This document shows, piece by piece, positions 45,874-58,947 of a stretch of DNA of 64,000 bases (position 1 is the first letter of the stretch; every line of letters begins with the position of its first letter). A program made the position numbers and the translations under genes. The notes beneath the pieces were generated by a model. It worked only from the letters and a program-made list of their open reading frames with translations. It was not told the origin of the DNA and did not search any database. The DNA is from Fomitopsis serialis (taxonomy: Eukaryota > Basidiomycota > Agaricomycetes > Polyporales > Fomitopsidaceae): positions 186,001 to 250,000 of the forward strand of contig NW_025954973.1 in NCBI RefSeq assembly GCF_022376445.1, written 5' to 3'.

Positions 45874-47457
45874 TCAAGCATGGCCATTACCGTTCGCCGT
45901 TTTGGTGCCGCTCGGCCGGAGAGCTTGCTGGACGGGCCATCTCTCAAAGTGGCCTGCTGAACTCTGAAGCGGGATGTAGACAGAGCCATCGCCCTGGACG
46001 GAACGAGTCAGCCACTTCTCCACACATGGGGCGAGCCCAGTGGGTGGTCATCACTTACACACATGATAGCAGGAAACCCGGGGTCAAACGGCGCAACGCT
46101 CTCGATGTGTGCGATCTGCTCGGGGCTCAGAGCGAGCTCGAGCGCCTCGACGTTATCCTTGAGCTGCTCGATCTTGCGGCCACCGATGATAGGGAAGACA
46201 TATGGCGTTTTCTGCATCACGTATGCGATAGCGACTGACGCCAGACAGTGTATTAGCATGGTCCGGCGCGAAAGCGAGCACCACAGGCACACTCACCGGC
46301 TCGGATGTTCGACGCGCCGACCTCTGCTGCGACCTTCTCGAGCGCCTGGCACACCTTCCGCTGCGCCGGCGAACGCTTCCAGTCGTCGCTGTGCATGTCT
46401 TTACGGCCTGCGGGAAAGATTTCAATGGCATCGTCTTCAGCTGATCAAGCCACTCACCCCCCTCGCCAGACCGGCTACGCTGCTCTTCCTCCTGGTCCGT
46501 TCGTACCTTGCCGGACGCGAGGACACCCCAAGGGGCAATGGCCATCCCTGCGAACATGACAGAATACTCTCAGGACGGATACCCGGAAAGAAGCTCTGTT
46601 GCATACCCTCGGCGCGGGCCATGGGTATGATGTCACGCTCGAAATCCCGCTGCATGACGTTCCAGAGACCCTGGTATATGCAAAACGGCGTTTTCCCCAT
46701 GCACCGCGCGTACGTGTTCGCCTTCGCTACGATCCATGCTGGGGTGTCAGAGATGCCCTGAAACTGATGAGCTATGGCTTCGGAGATGAAGAATAGAACC
46801 GGACGCACGAGGTACAGCACTTTGCCAGCGGCGACAAGGTTGTGCAGGCCGTTCATGATCTCCTCAATGCCGCAAGTCCAGTCCCACTATTCCGCGTTTC
46901 ATGAGTGAGCCCGAACACTTCTTGTGCGGACATGACGCTCACGAAGTGCACGTAAAGAATGTCGATGTGATCGGTACGAAGCTTCTTGAGGGACGCTTCC
47001 ACGGAGTTGTGCAGGGACTTCATGTTGTTCCCGGCGTAATGGGTCATCTGCCCTACCTTCTGGCCACGCTTGTAATTGCTCGTGTACTGGAGAACACGTC
47101 AGCTAGCGTGTAATTGAGGACAACATCGAGAACCACCTTCGTTGCAACCACTATCTGTTCCCGGATGCCCCTCGCCTCCATCCATTCACCCACGAACATC
47201 TCGGACTCCTCGTCGTGGTAGTTGTTCGACGTGTCGATGAAGTTTCCGCCAGCTGCATAGAACCCATCAAGCAGCTTGAAGGTCTCCTCCTTAGTTATGG
47301 TGCCAGTGACTGGGCCCCAGGCAGTGCCGAGGCTCATCGTCCCAAGGCAGATTGGAGAGACGTGCACGCCGGCGAGGGGTGCAAGGGGCCGGTGCCGTCC
47401 CAGGGCAGTGGCTGGCGGCGGCGGCGGAGCCCACCATAGCTGGTACGCGTTAGACAT
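45874..47457 (-). CDS. Aryl-alcohol dehydrogenase-type AKR, copy 4 (inverted)
   Basis: Fourth paralogue, on the opposite strand and converging on copy 3. It starts MSNAYQLWWAPPPPPATALG at 47457; exon 1 ends at 47137. Tetrad residues are Asp and Tyr in NFIDTSNNY, Lys in IVVATK and His in DILYVHF, joined to WDWTCG in the next exon. Later exons give YARCMGKTPFCIYQGLWN, GMAIAPWGVLASGKVRTD and AYVMQKTPYVFPIIGGRKIE. The last exon reads GDGSVYIPLQSSAGHFERWP and stops at 45874. It is more divergent than copies 1-3, suggesting an older duplication with inversion (inference). The frame is intact. Confidence 0.88.
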
Positions 47458-50393
47458 GACGAAGGGCAGAGTGCAGGAGGCGAGACCACAGGAGTCGCGG
47501 GATGGATCGACGTGGCTCGTCCAAGCTGAAGGTTTTAAATGTAGTCATGGTCGGTTGCTGTGGTCAACATGCGAGCATCTAGATCAGTTCAGGGTCCCAA
47601 TTCAGACGGAAGATACCAAGACCCCGGCCGCCATCACGCGCCCCAAACGCGCCCACCCCAGGTCCCTCCGAGTCGGCGGTCCATACAGTCGCGTTAGGTA
47701 CTTACGTTTGCCTACCCAGTCGGGTTAGCATTGCATGTGTCAAGCCCCAGGCGCGCGCACTGTGCCGATACGACTGGAAGATGATGTCGCGCTGCACACT
47801 CTTGGAGAGCAGAATTGTCATATTTCAAACGGCGTAGCCTTTCGAGCCGGAAAGACAAGATCCCCGCGAATCGAAGGATAGGTAGCTCGGGATTGCGTTC
47901 AGAAGCGCACCACGTCGCAGCGCCGCGTCAGAAAATACGCGTTGGGCGCGCAAGATCTGCAAATTGAGCCAGTAATGGACTAGATCCGGCTGTAATAGCC
48001 GTACTGCCCCCTTCGCGGGAAACGTGCCTCTTAGGCACGTTCAATTTTTTCAATCATCCAATATCGCTTCCGAGGCGTCGCGACGACTGAGCGACTGCCC
48101 ACTGACACGAAACCTGATTAATGGCTACAGCAAGTGCTACGAGCAAGCGATTGGACTCACAGCGAGGTAGGAATCAGTGACCGGCGTAGCATTTTGAATG
48201 CGGTCATGGCTCGGACATCCCGGGGTAAGTGTTCTTTCTTACCTGTCTGTGTTTTTGGTTCCGAACAGGCATCGAGGGCGAGGACAAAAGCACCCCTTTC
48301 GTCCCTCCGTAGGTGTCAGTGGGTCCATTCGTTTCGTGAGGAGTCACGTGAGTGCTTCTCCAGCTACACTATGATATTACTTACTTAGTGACTGTACGAT
48401 GCCAGCCGGCCGGCCTCCCTCCTTCTAATGTTCACTAGATTGCCATATCACTGGTACGCCATCGAGCTCGTGCTCATGGGTGAGCTTTTATACATGAATG
48501 GAATGGTAGCTTCTGTGGTGCGTGCCAGGGCCTCTATCATTACGGAAATCGATAGCCAACTAGACTAAGCTCAACTTGGCACAATCTCAAAGGGCTCAAT
48601 TGAAAAGCTGCGGATGACCTAGCTTTGTTGACGGGCTCGCATCGTACATAACACAGGAAGCGCAAGACAGCAGACTCCTAAGTACTCGACAAGGTAATAT
48701 GTCTATGCTTCCGAAGTCCACTCGTACTGACTCACACTATCACCGGACTTAGCTGTACGGTGGCTGGGCTTCTTGGCGATTTGACCACATACTCCGGACA
48801 GCGTCGGACAGCACAGTGTTCCTGATACCGAGTTGCCATCCAGCCTCTATGGCTCAGGATAAACAAGCCGCGCTTTCAAGAAGCTAGCCATGCATAGTAT
48901 GGTACGGAGTCTACGGACTTCCCATCCACATATCCTCTAGACCACCATCCGTCATGTGCACAGCACATCCATGACAGCTGAGTATCTCGAGCTCTCGTCG
49001 TCAGTTGTTGACTTACCAGTGCTCATGAGCACTTTGCAATGCCACAGTGACGCGGCCGCTGCCAGTGAAGTAACAAGGAGGTTGGTTTCGGTTCACGGCT
49101 CTAATCCTGAGCCACCGCCAGGTTTGTTGTCCTTTGGAGGTCCGTTGACATGCAGTACAGCTTCCTGAAGATCTGCAATGTCATCCCTGAGCTTGCCCCT
49201 TGAAGCATCCAGAAGTGCCATCGAGGATAACCTCTGCAGGTACCCACCGATCGCCGAGCTTCAACACGCTGCCAGCCAACTTGAACGCGTATTCGCGCCT
49301 ACGTACCACGCGTTTGCACTGGCATCCGACGTTCCGGTACTGGACAGACCCCGCACATTACGGCAGGTCGGCCGAGGGTCCAAATTCAGATCACACACCC
49401 TCATACGTACAGACGCTCCCTGGCGGCGAACCCGGCCTTCGACGTACTGGGACGAAACGGCTGCGCCAAAGTGTACGGTAATCGTATTGGTATTCCATTA
49501 GTCAAGTGCAGCATCACAGCTAACTCGCCACATGGCCGCCGCATGTCAGGATAGGCTATGTAGTCGGACAACGATACCCTATCATGCGGAGGAGTGCAGA
49601 GGCCGCCTCCTTGGACTCACGTAACTCTATCATCGCTAGCGTTGAAATAGTGTGATGAGCAACGACAGAAGCTCTACTGCGAAGGGAGTCCGTAATCGTC
49701 TTGGCAGGGTGTGCGAAGTTGTGGCCCAATTCTTAGAGTCTGGTGCGTTCCGCTCCTTGCTGTTATACTTACACTCATCGGCATCAAGCTGTCGCGCCTA
49801 GGTGCGGACTCATGACGGACTTCGGTGTCACTGAAAGTGGCATCTGACTCGGCTGTTTGACCATGAACTGCTGCGACCGGAGACCCCGCCTGAGAGATAC
49901 GTTTCGCCCGTATGCTTCCTCAGGCATCCTTGGCCCTGTTGACCCATCGTTCGCAGACTTACGCCCACAGAGTCAGTGCACCATGTCGGCAATGAATGGG
50001 GGCCGACGAAGGTCACTGGGCAGTGAAGCCGAAGCCTTCGATCTGTTACTGGAGAACCACTGATCAAGGGATGCTCCGAGCTCATGCAGCATGAGCCACG
50101 TACGTAGACCAGAGGGCACGCTGCGCGGCGGTGGATGGGACTGGTTCCACTCCGTTACTATTTCTTCCATCCCAGCGGTCGGTAAAGCTGGGCTTCTAGC
50201 CGAGCCCGAGACCAGGTGCACCAAAACACGCCTAGGGGGGACCCGATCGCACTGTCGCCGGATGGACGTTCGAGCACAGCGCAATACGATTGAATCGAGG
50301 AAATTATATGATACATTAATCTTCCAGCAATACATACCAAATCTGAAAAGACGAAGGCAGAAACAACAAAGCTAGATGAACCAGGGGAAAGAG
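47458..50393. other. Gene-poor 2.9-kb region
   Basis: No protein family recognised. At 48021-48041 AACGTGCCT-ctt-AGGCACGTT forms a perfect 9-bp hairpin followed by a T run (48045-48050), resembling an RNA 3' end. The remainder shows only short open frames. Confidence 0.5.
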
Positions 50394-53300
50394 CTAAGAT
50401 CCGTCCACAGGCACGGGCACAATCTTCGGCGCGACAGGACCCCCGCTCGGGTGTATGTCCGGCATCGAACCGTTTGGTATTCGAGACGGGAGCGACTGAT
50501 TTGAGTTTGATTGTGAAGGCGGCGGGAATAGCGGACCTGCGGGCGACGTTCTCAAGCCACCCATCCCGACAGACTCAGGATTTGACAGACCCATATGTCG
50601 AGCTGGTCCAGGGAGTGCCTTCGGAAGACCAGGAGACGGAGGGCGACCATACGTCTTCAGGCTAGGGCTGCCGTTCTTCGACGGACCCGCGCCCTCCGCT
50701 CCTACAGGTGGCGAACGCGCAGAAGCACTCAGCGACGGCGGTGGAGGTAGTTGCATTCCCAGTGGAGGTTGGCCCGTTCTCGTAGGTGAGCGCATAGATC
50801 CAACAAAACCGCTTCCCAGACCCGAAGGGCTCATATGCGGGGCGGGACCGCCATTTGTATGTGGTGGTGAACGTGAATTACCGTAATCCATTGGCCCGCT
50901 GCGCGTCGGCGAGCTCCATGTATTCGGGCGCGACTGAGGAGGAGGCGGAGTTTGCGGCCGTCTCGCTATCGCCTGGCGATGCGAACTGCCTTGACCGAGA
51001 CCCTGGGACGACTTACTGGTGGAGGCAGAAGATCCCGGACGAGGTAGACCGTTATCCTCATTGGTGGTAAAAGAGCTGCGTCGTGACGGGCCTACAGATA
51101 CTGGGGCTGTAGGAGGCGGTACGCCGTTACGCGGCGATCCCGGGAAGCTCGCTTGCATCCCTTGTGAAGGTCCCAAGGTGAATGGAGTCATCAATCTTTC
51201 ATGGGGACCCACGGGGGCTGGAATTATCTGTCTACCACGCTCGCGTGAGCCGTCGACCGACATGTGCGGGGGCGATAAGAGGTGTTGCCTTGACGGGCCA
51301 GCCGCCATGTCGACCTCCATGGATGCGCTCGGATGGATATGTCGGGGCTCAATATCGCGCGGCGGGCGCGGACTATTTGCCACACTCGAAGTCGTCCCGA
51401 TACCAGACGGCAATGCGGACATCGGAGGGCCCTGCCCCGCTCCGCCAGGGCCGTTCGCTTGCGAAGTGTGATGGTGGTGGACGACATGGTGGTGATGCGG
51501 CCCTATGCGATGATGGTGCTGGACGACATGAACATGCGGCGGTTGCCCAGGGGGCGCATGTACATGTGAGTGCGAGTGCTGATGTCCCGCGTGTCGCTGG
51601 GGCATCATCTGCATCGGATATCCTCTCTCTTGCTCACGCTCGCGCTCGCGCCCGAGGTCGCGATCCCGCTCCATCTTCTCGCGCGTCTTCTGCACTTCGA
51701 CGAAACGCTCACGCTCCATCTCCACATCACGCCCGTCCGCGACGCTCCCCGGTCTCTTTGGATCCTTGCCTCCAAGACCGAGCATGCTCGGCCCAGGGGG
51801 ACCAGAGCCCACCCACCCGTTCGACTTGGACTGCGAGAACCCAGGTGGTGCAGGGGAGGGGACCATCCTGTTCGGTACGGTCTGCACTGGCACCGGCGAG
51901 ATGGAACGCGGCCTCATGAGTCCACCGGGTCCACTCATTGGTGCCATGCCGCCAAACTGCTGCATATGCATGCTTGACTGCGCAGGGCCAGAGCCAGGGC
52001 GATGCATATCCTGGTCGATCGCTTGCGAGGGGTGCAGATTGGGCAAGCTCCCTGGAACTGCCGAGGGATGATGTGCGGGACGCGGAGCTTGGGGCTGGAA
52101 GCCGTGCATACCCGGCGGGGGCTGCATCTCTGGGTAGTGGGGATGCTGAAAACCCGGCTGACCAGGGCCGAAGCGATTGCTTGCACTAGGTCCGTTGACC
52201 ATCGCCATGTTCATTGGGTAGTCGAATTGCGGAACCGGGGCACCTAGAGCGGGATTCATCATCTGGCGGTGTGGATCGAAACCGCCTGCACCGCGTCTAT
52301 GCTGAAACAAGAACTCCAAGTCCCTCGCGACGTCGGTAAGCGGTAGTGCGCTCAATTGTGGGTATGCAAGAGGCCCTGGGCTCACGCGATCCTTGTGCCG
52401 CGGTGCTTGTCCCGAAGATGCAACGCCGAAAGGATAAGACTTCACAATCTCGCGTAGCGTAGGAGGCGCGCGGGCTTCTTGCGGTGGTTCCGGTATTCGA
52501 CGCTCTGAGTTTGCTTCAGAAAGCGCACTAGAGCAAGAAACTCGGCGGACTGACCTGGCAGTGGGCGCTCCAGTGCTCGTCGCTCCCGTTCGAGCTTGCG
52601 CCTCTTTCGATTGGTCTCCGAGATCATCTCGGTCTGTAGATCATCCCTTTCCGCCTGCGGATATGACGCGACCGGCGTGATGTCAATGTATGCAGGTCAC
52701 GTGCCGGGCGCGTCCTTACCTTCCACCAACTCCAGACACCATCCTCATCGAGTTTGCGACGCTTCATGACATTGAGGACTTCAAAGTCGCGACGTCTAGA
52801 GGCTAACTCGAGCCGCTTGTCGCGTCGTTTCAGCAGTTCTTCATTGAGATGTAGCATCTCGGGATGCGTGCCTAGCGAGAGTCAGTAGACGGCTTAACAC
52901 AGGCAGACCGTGTCACCCGCACCTTCCGCGACCAAGGCCTCTTCCCATGCAAGTGCCTCCATCTTCTCCACGTATAAGCGTTCTCTAAGAAGCGCGAACT
53001 TGAGTTCGATCGTCGCAAGGACGTCCAGGGCCTCTGCACGGTGGGCGGGCTGCAGATCGGACTCCAGTTCCATCTCCAACTCCGGAGAGTCCAGGTCAGC
53101 CTCCTCAACGTCACCCACGTCTCCGTCCTCGCCATCTGCCCCCGCTGCTTGATCCGCGTCCCCGTCTGCGTCGAGGTCACGATCCGCCGCCGCCTCAGCT
53201 CTGGTCTTGCGTCCTCGTGCCCGTGTCCTCCTCTTGCGTGACGGACGACTTCCTTTGACGTCGTGCTCTGGCTCGGGTTCGCGATCGGAAGGTGCGTCAG

Positions 53301-54297
53301 CGTCAGCGTCGGGCGACGGGGAGCGGGACGACGATGGCGAACCAGATGCTGAGGACGAGGTCGAGGGAGAACGTGAGGGTGGCGCCACAACAGTCGAGCC
53401 CGCCATGATGGAGGAAGCTGCAGCCGTGTGAGGTGTGGGAGCGACGAGTGGCGGTGGGGGCACGATCTGGTCGACGTCCATGAGCGCGGCGTTTTCGTCG
53501 TCTAGCACTGGGGGAGGCGCGTCCAGTGGCGTTGCCGGTTCGAGTGCGGCAGATGCGCGAGGCTCATCTTCAGCGTCGGACTCTGGGACGGGTGCATCAT
53601 CCTCGACTGGGTCGTCGCCCGCTTCTTCATCGTCTGCGTTCTCGTCGTCGGTGAGTTCGGGCGACGGGGCACCCTTGTGGGATGCGGCGCGCGAATTGGA
53701 ACGGCTGACTGCACCGTCAAGCTCGGCGTCGTCCTCGTCGACGTCCTCTTCGTCGGTAGCGTCTTCGTTTTCGAGGGGATCGTCTGGGAGTGGCTCCAGC
53801 GCCTCCGCGTCCGAAGCGTGCGCAGGCGGCTCGTCGTCATCGTCCTCGCGCTCGTCCTCGCCATCGCTCTCTACCTCGTGCGGAACGGCGCGGTCGGGGT
53901 CGTCATCGTCGTTGCTGCGGTCCTGCTCGTCGTCTTCTTCCTCTTCCATCGCTTTCGCGGGGCCGGACTGCTCCTCTTCTTCCTCCTCCTCTACGAGGCG
54001 TGTACGCCAGTCTCCCTTCTCGGTCTTCTTGTTGTTCTTGTATGCCCAATCCCACATCGGAGGTGGTAGGAGGTTACTTCGCTTTCGTTTGCTATCTCGC
54101 GGTCTACTCGAGTTGCGCACCTCTGCTTTACTGTTTTCCTCCTGCTCCTCCTCCGTCAGTTCGGAAAGCTCTGAGCCGCTGTCGAGGGCTGCGGGACCGC
54201 CGTTGTTGGACCCGGATGCAGACCGGGTTTCTTCTGGGGGTGGAGGTGAAGGAGACGGTGAGCTGAGAGGTTCGAGGGAGACGGTCGAGCCCGTCAT
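50394..54297 (-). CDS. Sds3-family subunit of a Sin3-type HDAC complex
   Basis: Nuclear corepressor subunit of the Sds3/Dep1 family, which bridges Sin3 and the Rpd3-type deacetylase. Four exons: 54297-52923, 52871-52721, 52654-52555 and 52504-50394. Residues 1-380 are acidic and low complexity, with a basic stretch SRPSRKRRTRARGRKTR. The Sds3 core follows: ALDVLATIELKFALLRERLY, then EKMEALAWEEALVAEGTHPE, RRDKRLELASRRRDFEVLNV and WSWWK. It continues as ETNRKRRKLERERRALERPL and, after the last intron, RRIPEPPQEARAPPTLREIV, which sets the last intron by frame. The final 680 residues are disordered, rich in Pro, Gly, His and Ser. It shares a 239-bp spacer with the divergent F-box gene. Confidence 0.82.
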
Positions 54298-54536
54298 CGT
54301 TGTCGACGGCGAGGAGCAGATTCAGAGTGCCGCACCCGCCCAGATGCGCGCTCAGATCGTGGTCACAAGTGCTGTGACATGCTTTCCTGATCGGGCAGGT
54401 GTGACTCTTAAGCGCTGGAAAGATGTGACTTTAAGCGCTGATGTAGTGGCCCCAACTCTTAAGCGCCGGCGACCTTGTCTCCTCATCTTCTGCCAAACCT
54501 CTATTCTCGTGTTACAACATCATTCTGCTCGCCAAC
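54298..54536. promoter_or_regulatory. Divergent promoter with TTAAGCGC repeats
   Basis: Spacer between the Sds3-family start and the F-box start. It holds three direct copies of a GACTCTTAAGCGCTGG-like motif (54403-54418, 54425-54440, 54454-54469), possible binding sites for one regulator. Confidence 0.55.
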
Positions 54537-56255
54537 ATGGTCTCTGCGGACAATCTGAACTTGGACTGTCTTGAGCTCATATTTGCCTATCTCTACGGGA
54601 ACGACCTCGTCTCTGTCTCGCTCGTCAGTCGGTCGTTTTTGGCGGGAATCATCCCCAGACTCTATCGCAATTTAGTATTCAAGTTGAACCAAGCGAAACG
54701 ATATCCGGTGGTGCGTCTTTACAATGAACGTCTTTTATGAACTCCAGCTAAAATGCGTAGATTTTGTCACCATTTGCGTCTGTGCTTCGCCACCCTAACC
54801 TGGCCACGCATGTGCGGCATATCGGTGCGCACAAGCTCTGTTTAACACGTACTGTTTCCTTACCTGGTCCGTCAGACATAAGGACAGTGCCCAGCAGTAG
54901 ATCTGTCATGCATCCAGAGTTCATGCGGGACTGCGCTCGTGCAATACACATCTGCGACAATCTGGTTTCCTTTACATGCACGCCCAGTGTCTTGCCATCC
55001 TTCCTCCTCGACCTCCAGGCGAAGGATTCGCTGCAGCACATGCGTGTCAACGCCAACTTGACGTACGAACAAGCAGAACACCTCGCCAAGGTTACAGGAC
55101 TGAAGGGCATCACTTTGGACACTGGCTCGCCTTATGTGGTGGATATCTTGCCGAGATGGATGGCTGCGTTGAAGACAACGTTGACGAACCTGACCCTATA
55201 CGTGCGTCGCTCATTCCTGGACTGTCTACCCAATCATGCTTATTTTTTGGGGGGCTGCAGTCCGTACACGAGCTGAACGACTATATTCTGGAGAGCGTGT
55301 TGACAGATCTCCCACATCTGACCGGGTTGCACGTCATAAACTGCTCTAAGATCGATCACAACACGGTCCTGCGCCTTACGTCGCACACCCCAGACCTACG
55401 GAGCCTCTCCTTCACAAGTTGGGTACGTGTCCGAGCGGCTTGCTTCACTGATTTGGTGCCTTACCGGCCCATTAGGACTCTCCTCGTAGTATGGCAGCGA
55501 GTTCCATCATCAACGGTATCACCTCCCCTCTGCGCCGCCTCCGCCATCTTACAGTGGACAGCCATTGTTCCCTGTCACCAACCACTACGCCCGGCCTCTG
55601 GACATCACTTATCCAGCAAACACGCATTTGGTCGTGTGGTCTGCGCTCCATCACGCTGAAACTCACCGACAAGCTGCTGGTAGAAGACGGGTTCATCGAC
55701 GAGCTCTTGAACACGCACGAGACGACACTCACGCATATAGCTTTGCTGAATTGTTCGTTGAGCCTCGACAGCGTCCGCAAGATCTGCAGGCGCTGTTCGG
55801 ACCTTGAGCGATTCGCAGTGAGCATCCCCGTGAGGGATATCGTACGTCCTCAGCGTCGCAATGAGGGCGCATATACTGATAGTCGTCTGTGCAGTACTCG
55901 TTTTCCGAGGCGCTCTCACGGTCCACGAGCCTCCATACGCTCAGCGATGTCAGCGACGCGCATTCTTCGCACGGAGCGCGGACCACTGTGTCCAAGCCTG
56001 ACATCCGCACCATCATGGAGATCGTGCCCAACCTCCGTAGGGTCATCACGGACGAGCGCGTGTGGACTGTACGTACCTCGTCTCCCCTACTATCTCAACT
56101 ATCCGCGTTGGGCGATGTGTATATTGATCTTGACTTTTTCCTGTATGCAGGCCGACAAAGCAAGAAATGGTGGCGGTTTGCGGTTAGAGCTCAAGCGAAA
56201 GACGTCCCCGCCTACGCACTGGTTCATGCCCCCATCGAAATCACATCAGTGCTAA
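54537..56255 (+). CDS. F-box protein with LRR-like repeats
   Basis: Probable substrate receptor of an SCF ubiquitin ligase. Exon 1 (54537-54711) encodes an F-box: LNLDCLELIFAYLYGNDLVS followed by VSLVSRSF. Later exons show leucine-rich repeat-like strands, for example LTGLHVINCSKIDHNTVLRL, LRSLSFTSW, LTHIALLNCSLSLDSVRKIC and IMEIVPNLRRVITDERVWT. The terminal exon has the HWFMPP motif that I associate with basidiomycete F-box families and stops at 56255. Introns near 54712, 55201, 55422, 55840 and 56070 are short with normal ends. The target protein is unknown; such genes are strongly expanded in Agaricomycetes. No break seen. Confidence 0.75.
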
Positions 56256-56613
56256 TAAGTCAATGCGACCTTCCCTTTGCTATCTCCGTGGGGCGGACAG
56301 TAGCATTTGCTTGGGCGACGTGCGGCACCCCGTAAGTAGTCACCTGTATACATTCATGCAGCTGAGGCACCGTTGAAGAAAGTCCAGCTGCCCAATTATT
56401 TAGTTGTATTAGAAGTTAGTTATACGCATAGTATAAGCCCGTCACGCGTGTGACACATGATCCCGTGCAGAGTGACACTGTTGACTTTGCCTTCCGCATT
56501 TGGCGAATCATTTCTGTGACTGACATCCACCGCCTCGCGTTCATTCCCACCTCAGTCTACCTTTCCTCTCTACCACCACCACCACGAGCAGTTCTCGCGA
56601 TTACAGGCCAGCC

Positions 56614-58710
56614 ATGTCTGATTCTGAAGGTGACATCTCTGACGAGCTCCTTGAACTGGCCGGTGCTACAGAGAAGAAGCGCCGAAAACGTCAAGCGCAA
56701 GGACCGGGTCCCAAACGTCGCAGGGCTGAGTGAGTGGTTTGGCAATTTGGCAGCCTCTCGGAACTGGTGTGAACAATGCAATAGAATGTCGGACGATGCG
56801 TCGGACGCAGATCAAACAGAGAGCGCAGGCGAGGAAGAGCAGGATCCTTACCCGCTGGAAGGCAAATATGCGGATGAAGCCGACAGGCAACGGTACGTGC
56901 CTGGCCTGCATTGTCTGCAATCTGGTTTATAATGCGAGATGTTTTCTGTAGACTCTTGGAAATGTCCGAGATCGAGCGAGAGGATATCCTGGCGCAGCGG
57001 CAAGAGGAGATGCAGCGGATACAAGACAAGCGTAACCTTGAACAGATGTTGAAGGCTCAGAGCGGCCACGGGGATGATAGCGTGTCCAAAGCGGCCAAAC
57101 GTGAGCGCGTTGCTCTTGATGTGCTTCATGGGTACTGAGTCCTGTAGGTCAACACGCCGTTCGTGGCGCCACGAAGGAGAAGACTCGCAAGCTAGACGAA
57201 CTGAAGGCCAGGCGGAAAGAGAAGGACGAGAAGAAACGCGTACGTGCCTCAGTGCTCTGCCTGCCTACGTGTTTTAAATGTCACATAGACACGGACCAGC
57301 TCTCCGAGGCGTGCACGGTCTTCCTCGCCCGCTGATATGGACATCTCGGACGACGAGGAAGAGGATGGTCAGATCAGCAAGTTGGAGGAGGAGGAAGAGA
57401 GGGACCGCAGACTCTATGACAAGCTGCATCCCGAGAAGGATAAGCTTGAGGACGACAGCATTTCGCTGGAGGATCTAGAGAAAGTTCGGCTTTCTCGAGA
57501 CATGTTGGCGCGTCTTTCCGCAACGCCGTGGTTCGAGGAAACTGTCAAAGGTGCTAATGCTCGCTCCATTAAGTACTGTTCGATATCACTAACGATGTGT
57601 AGGAGCATGGGTCAGATACCTGAACGGCTCGAAGGACGGTCAGCCAACATATCGCATGTTTGAGGTCGTTGGTGAGTGGTTCAGGTTATATCTCCTTGGC
57701 CTGCCTAGATTGCGGCCAGGTGTGCACAAGGACGGCCGACATTACGACTTCAATGGCCGGAAGATTACCACACACCTCGGCCTGCGATATGCCCTCAGTG
57801 ACCGCCCATTCCCAATGGACAGAATATCCAATTCGACCTTTACTGAGGTTCGTATACGTGATGTTGCATAACAAAGGCTGGCTACACAAGCTGCCGCTTC
57901 CTTAGGCAGACTTCGATGAGTGGAAGAGTTTGGCAAAAGACAAGCAGTCCTTCCCAACGAAGCGTGAACTCCGCGAGAAGGGCGCACAGATTGTCAAGAG
58001 CGCTTCTAGAGATATCACAGAGGTAGGCAACGTGGGCTGCAGAAGGGCTTCAGCTGACCTCTCCCCCATCGCAGAGCGATATCAACGCAATGCTCGCTCG
58101 GAACCTGCAAGACAAGTCGACGGGCGCTCTGTTGGCCGCCGAGCACTCGCGTCTGAAGCAAATACGCATGCTCGCCACGCGCCGGCAAGACTGGAAAGAG
58201 GTCGAGCAGCTCGATAAGCAGATCGCGGATGTCGAGGCGAAGATGCCCAAGAAGGAGGAAGACAAGGAGAAGAAGGAGCCTACCCGCGAAGAGCTCCTCG
58301 CGGAGGTCAACCGGCGGAACCGCCTCGCGAACATGGAGGCTATCCGTCAAGCGGAGCTGCGCGAGACGGAACGCAAGCGGCGTGAACGCAAGCTCCTTGT
58401 TGCGTCCGCGGCCGGCACGCCCCGCTCGGCAACGCCGAAGACTGGATTGAAACCGTTTAGCCCAAGGTCTGTACCGTCTCTGCTTGCCTCTTCGTGTCGT
58501 TCTGTGATCTGCGTGTGCGAATGGGCGTTGACGGCGTCTTGGTTTGGGCTCGCATTCTCGGCGGCAACATTAGGCCAGGGACACCGGCGGCTCCGGGTCT
58601 GGCGGATGGCACGCGTCCCCATTACCATCCTCTGCAGCCCGACCGCCCCCTCAACGAACTTTGAAGCGTCCATTATCCAGTCTGTGGAAATCGACCTCGG
58701 GGACTTCTAG
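56614..58710 (+). CDS. RTF1: RTF1, Paf1-complex subunit with Plus3 domain
   Basis: Transcription elongation factor of the Paf1 complex, needed for histone H2B ubiquitination and elongation. It starts MSDSEGDISDELLELAGA at 56614. The acidic N-terminus contains DPYPLEGKYADEADRQR and a coiled coil, LLEMSEIEREDILAQRQEEM. The Plus3 domain begins with SLEDLEKVRLSRDMLARL and continues PWFEETVKGAWVRYLNGSKD, NGRKITTHLGLRYA, FPMDRISNSTFTE and DEWKSLAKDKQSFPTKRELR. A charged helical region with SRLKQIRMLATRRQDWKEVE follows. The gene ends in the conserved FEASIIQSVEIDLGDF at 58710. The last intron is probably about 170 bp (GTCTGT near 58468 to CTGCAG near 58637), because shorter choices break the frame. 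It is convergent with the peroxygenase gene. Confidence 0.9.
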
Positions 58711-58947
58711 GTGCCAACACTGGTTTCGGCCCGCCGCACAGGCTCAGGTTTGCGCTCGTCTTGATATCGCATTATCCTACGCACTACGTACATACTGCAT
58801 CGCTGATCTATTCCACACGACCATACCCGCCGCACAGCCCAAGCTCGATTTGTACCGATTATACATTATCAAGGCATACACTATCTGCAAAACTAGTGGC
58901 TATACGCGCATCCGGTGCCTCTCGTCAACCCAAAGTGTGTCGCGCGT

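Noticed and set aside
51182..51919. 245-residue plus-strand ORF
   Set aside because: Shadow of the low-complexity C-terminal exon of the Sds3-family gene; composition is explained by that exon.
53435..54574. 379-residue serine-rich plus-strand ORF
   Set aside because: It is the antisense shadow of the acidic, glutamate-rich exon 1 of the Sds3-family gene.
58469..58660. Frameshift at the RTF1 C-terminus
   Set aside because: A single intron of about 170 bp ending at CTGCAG joins the frame cleanly to the conserved EIDLGDF end.
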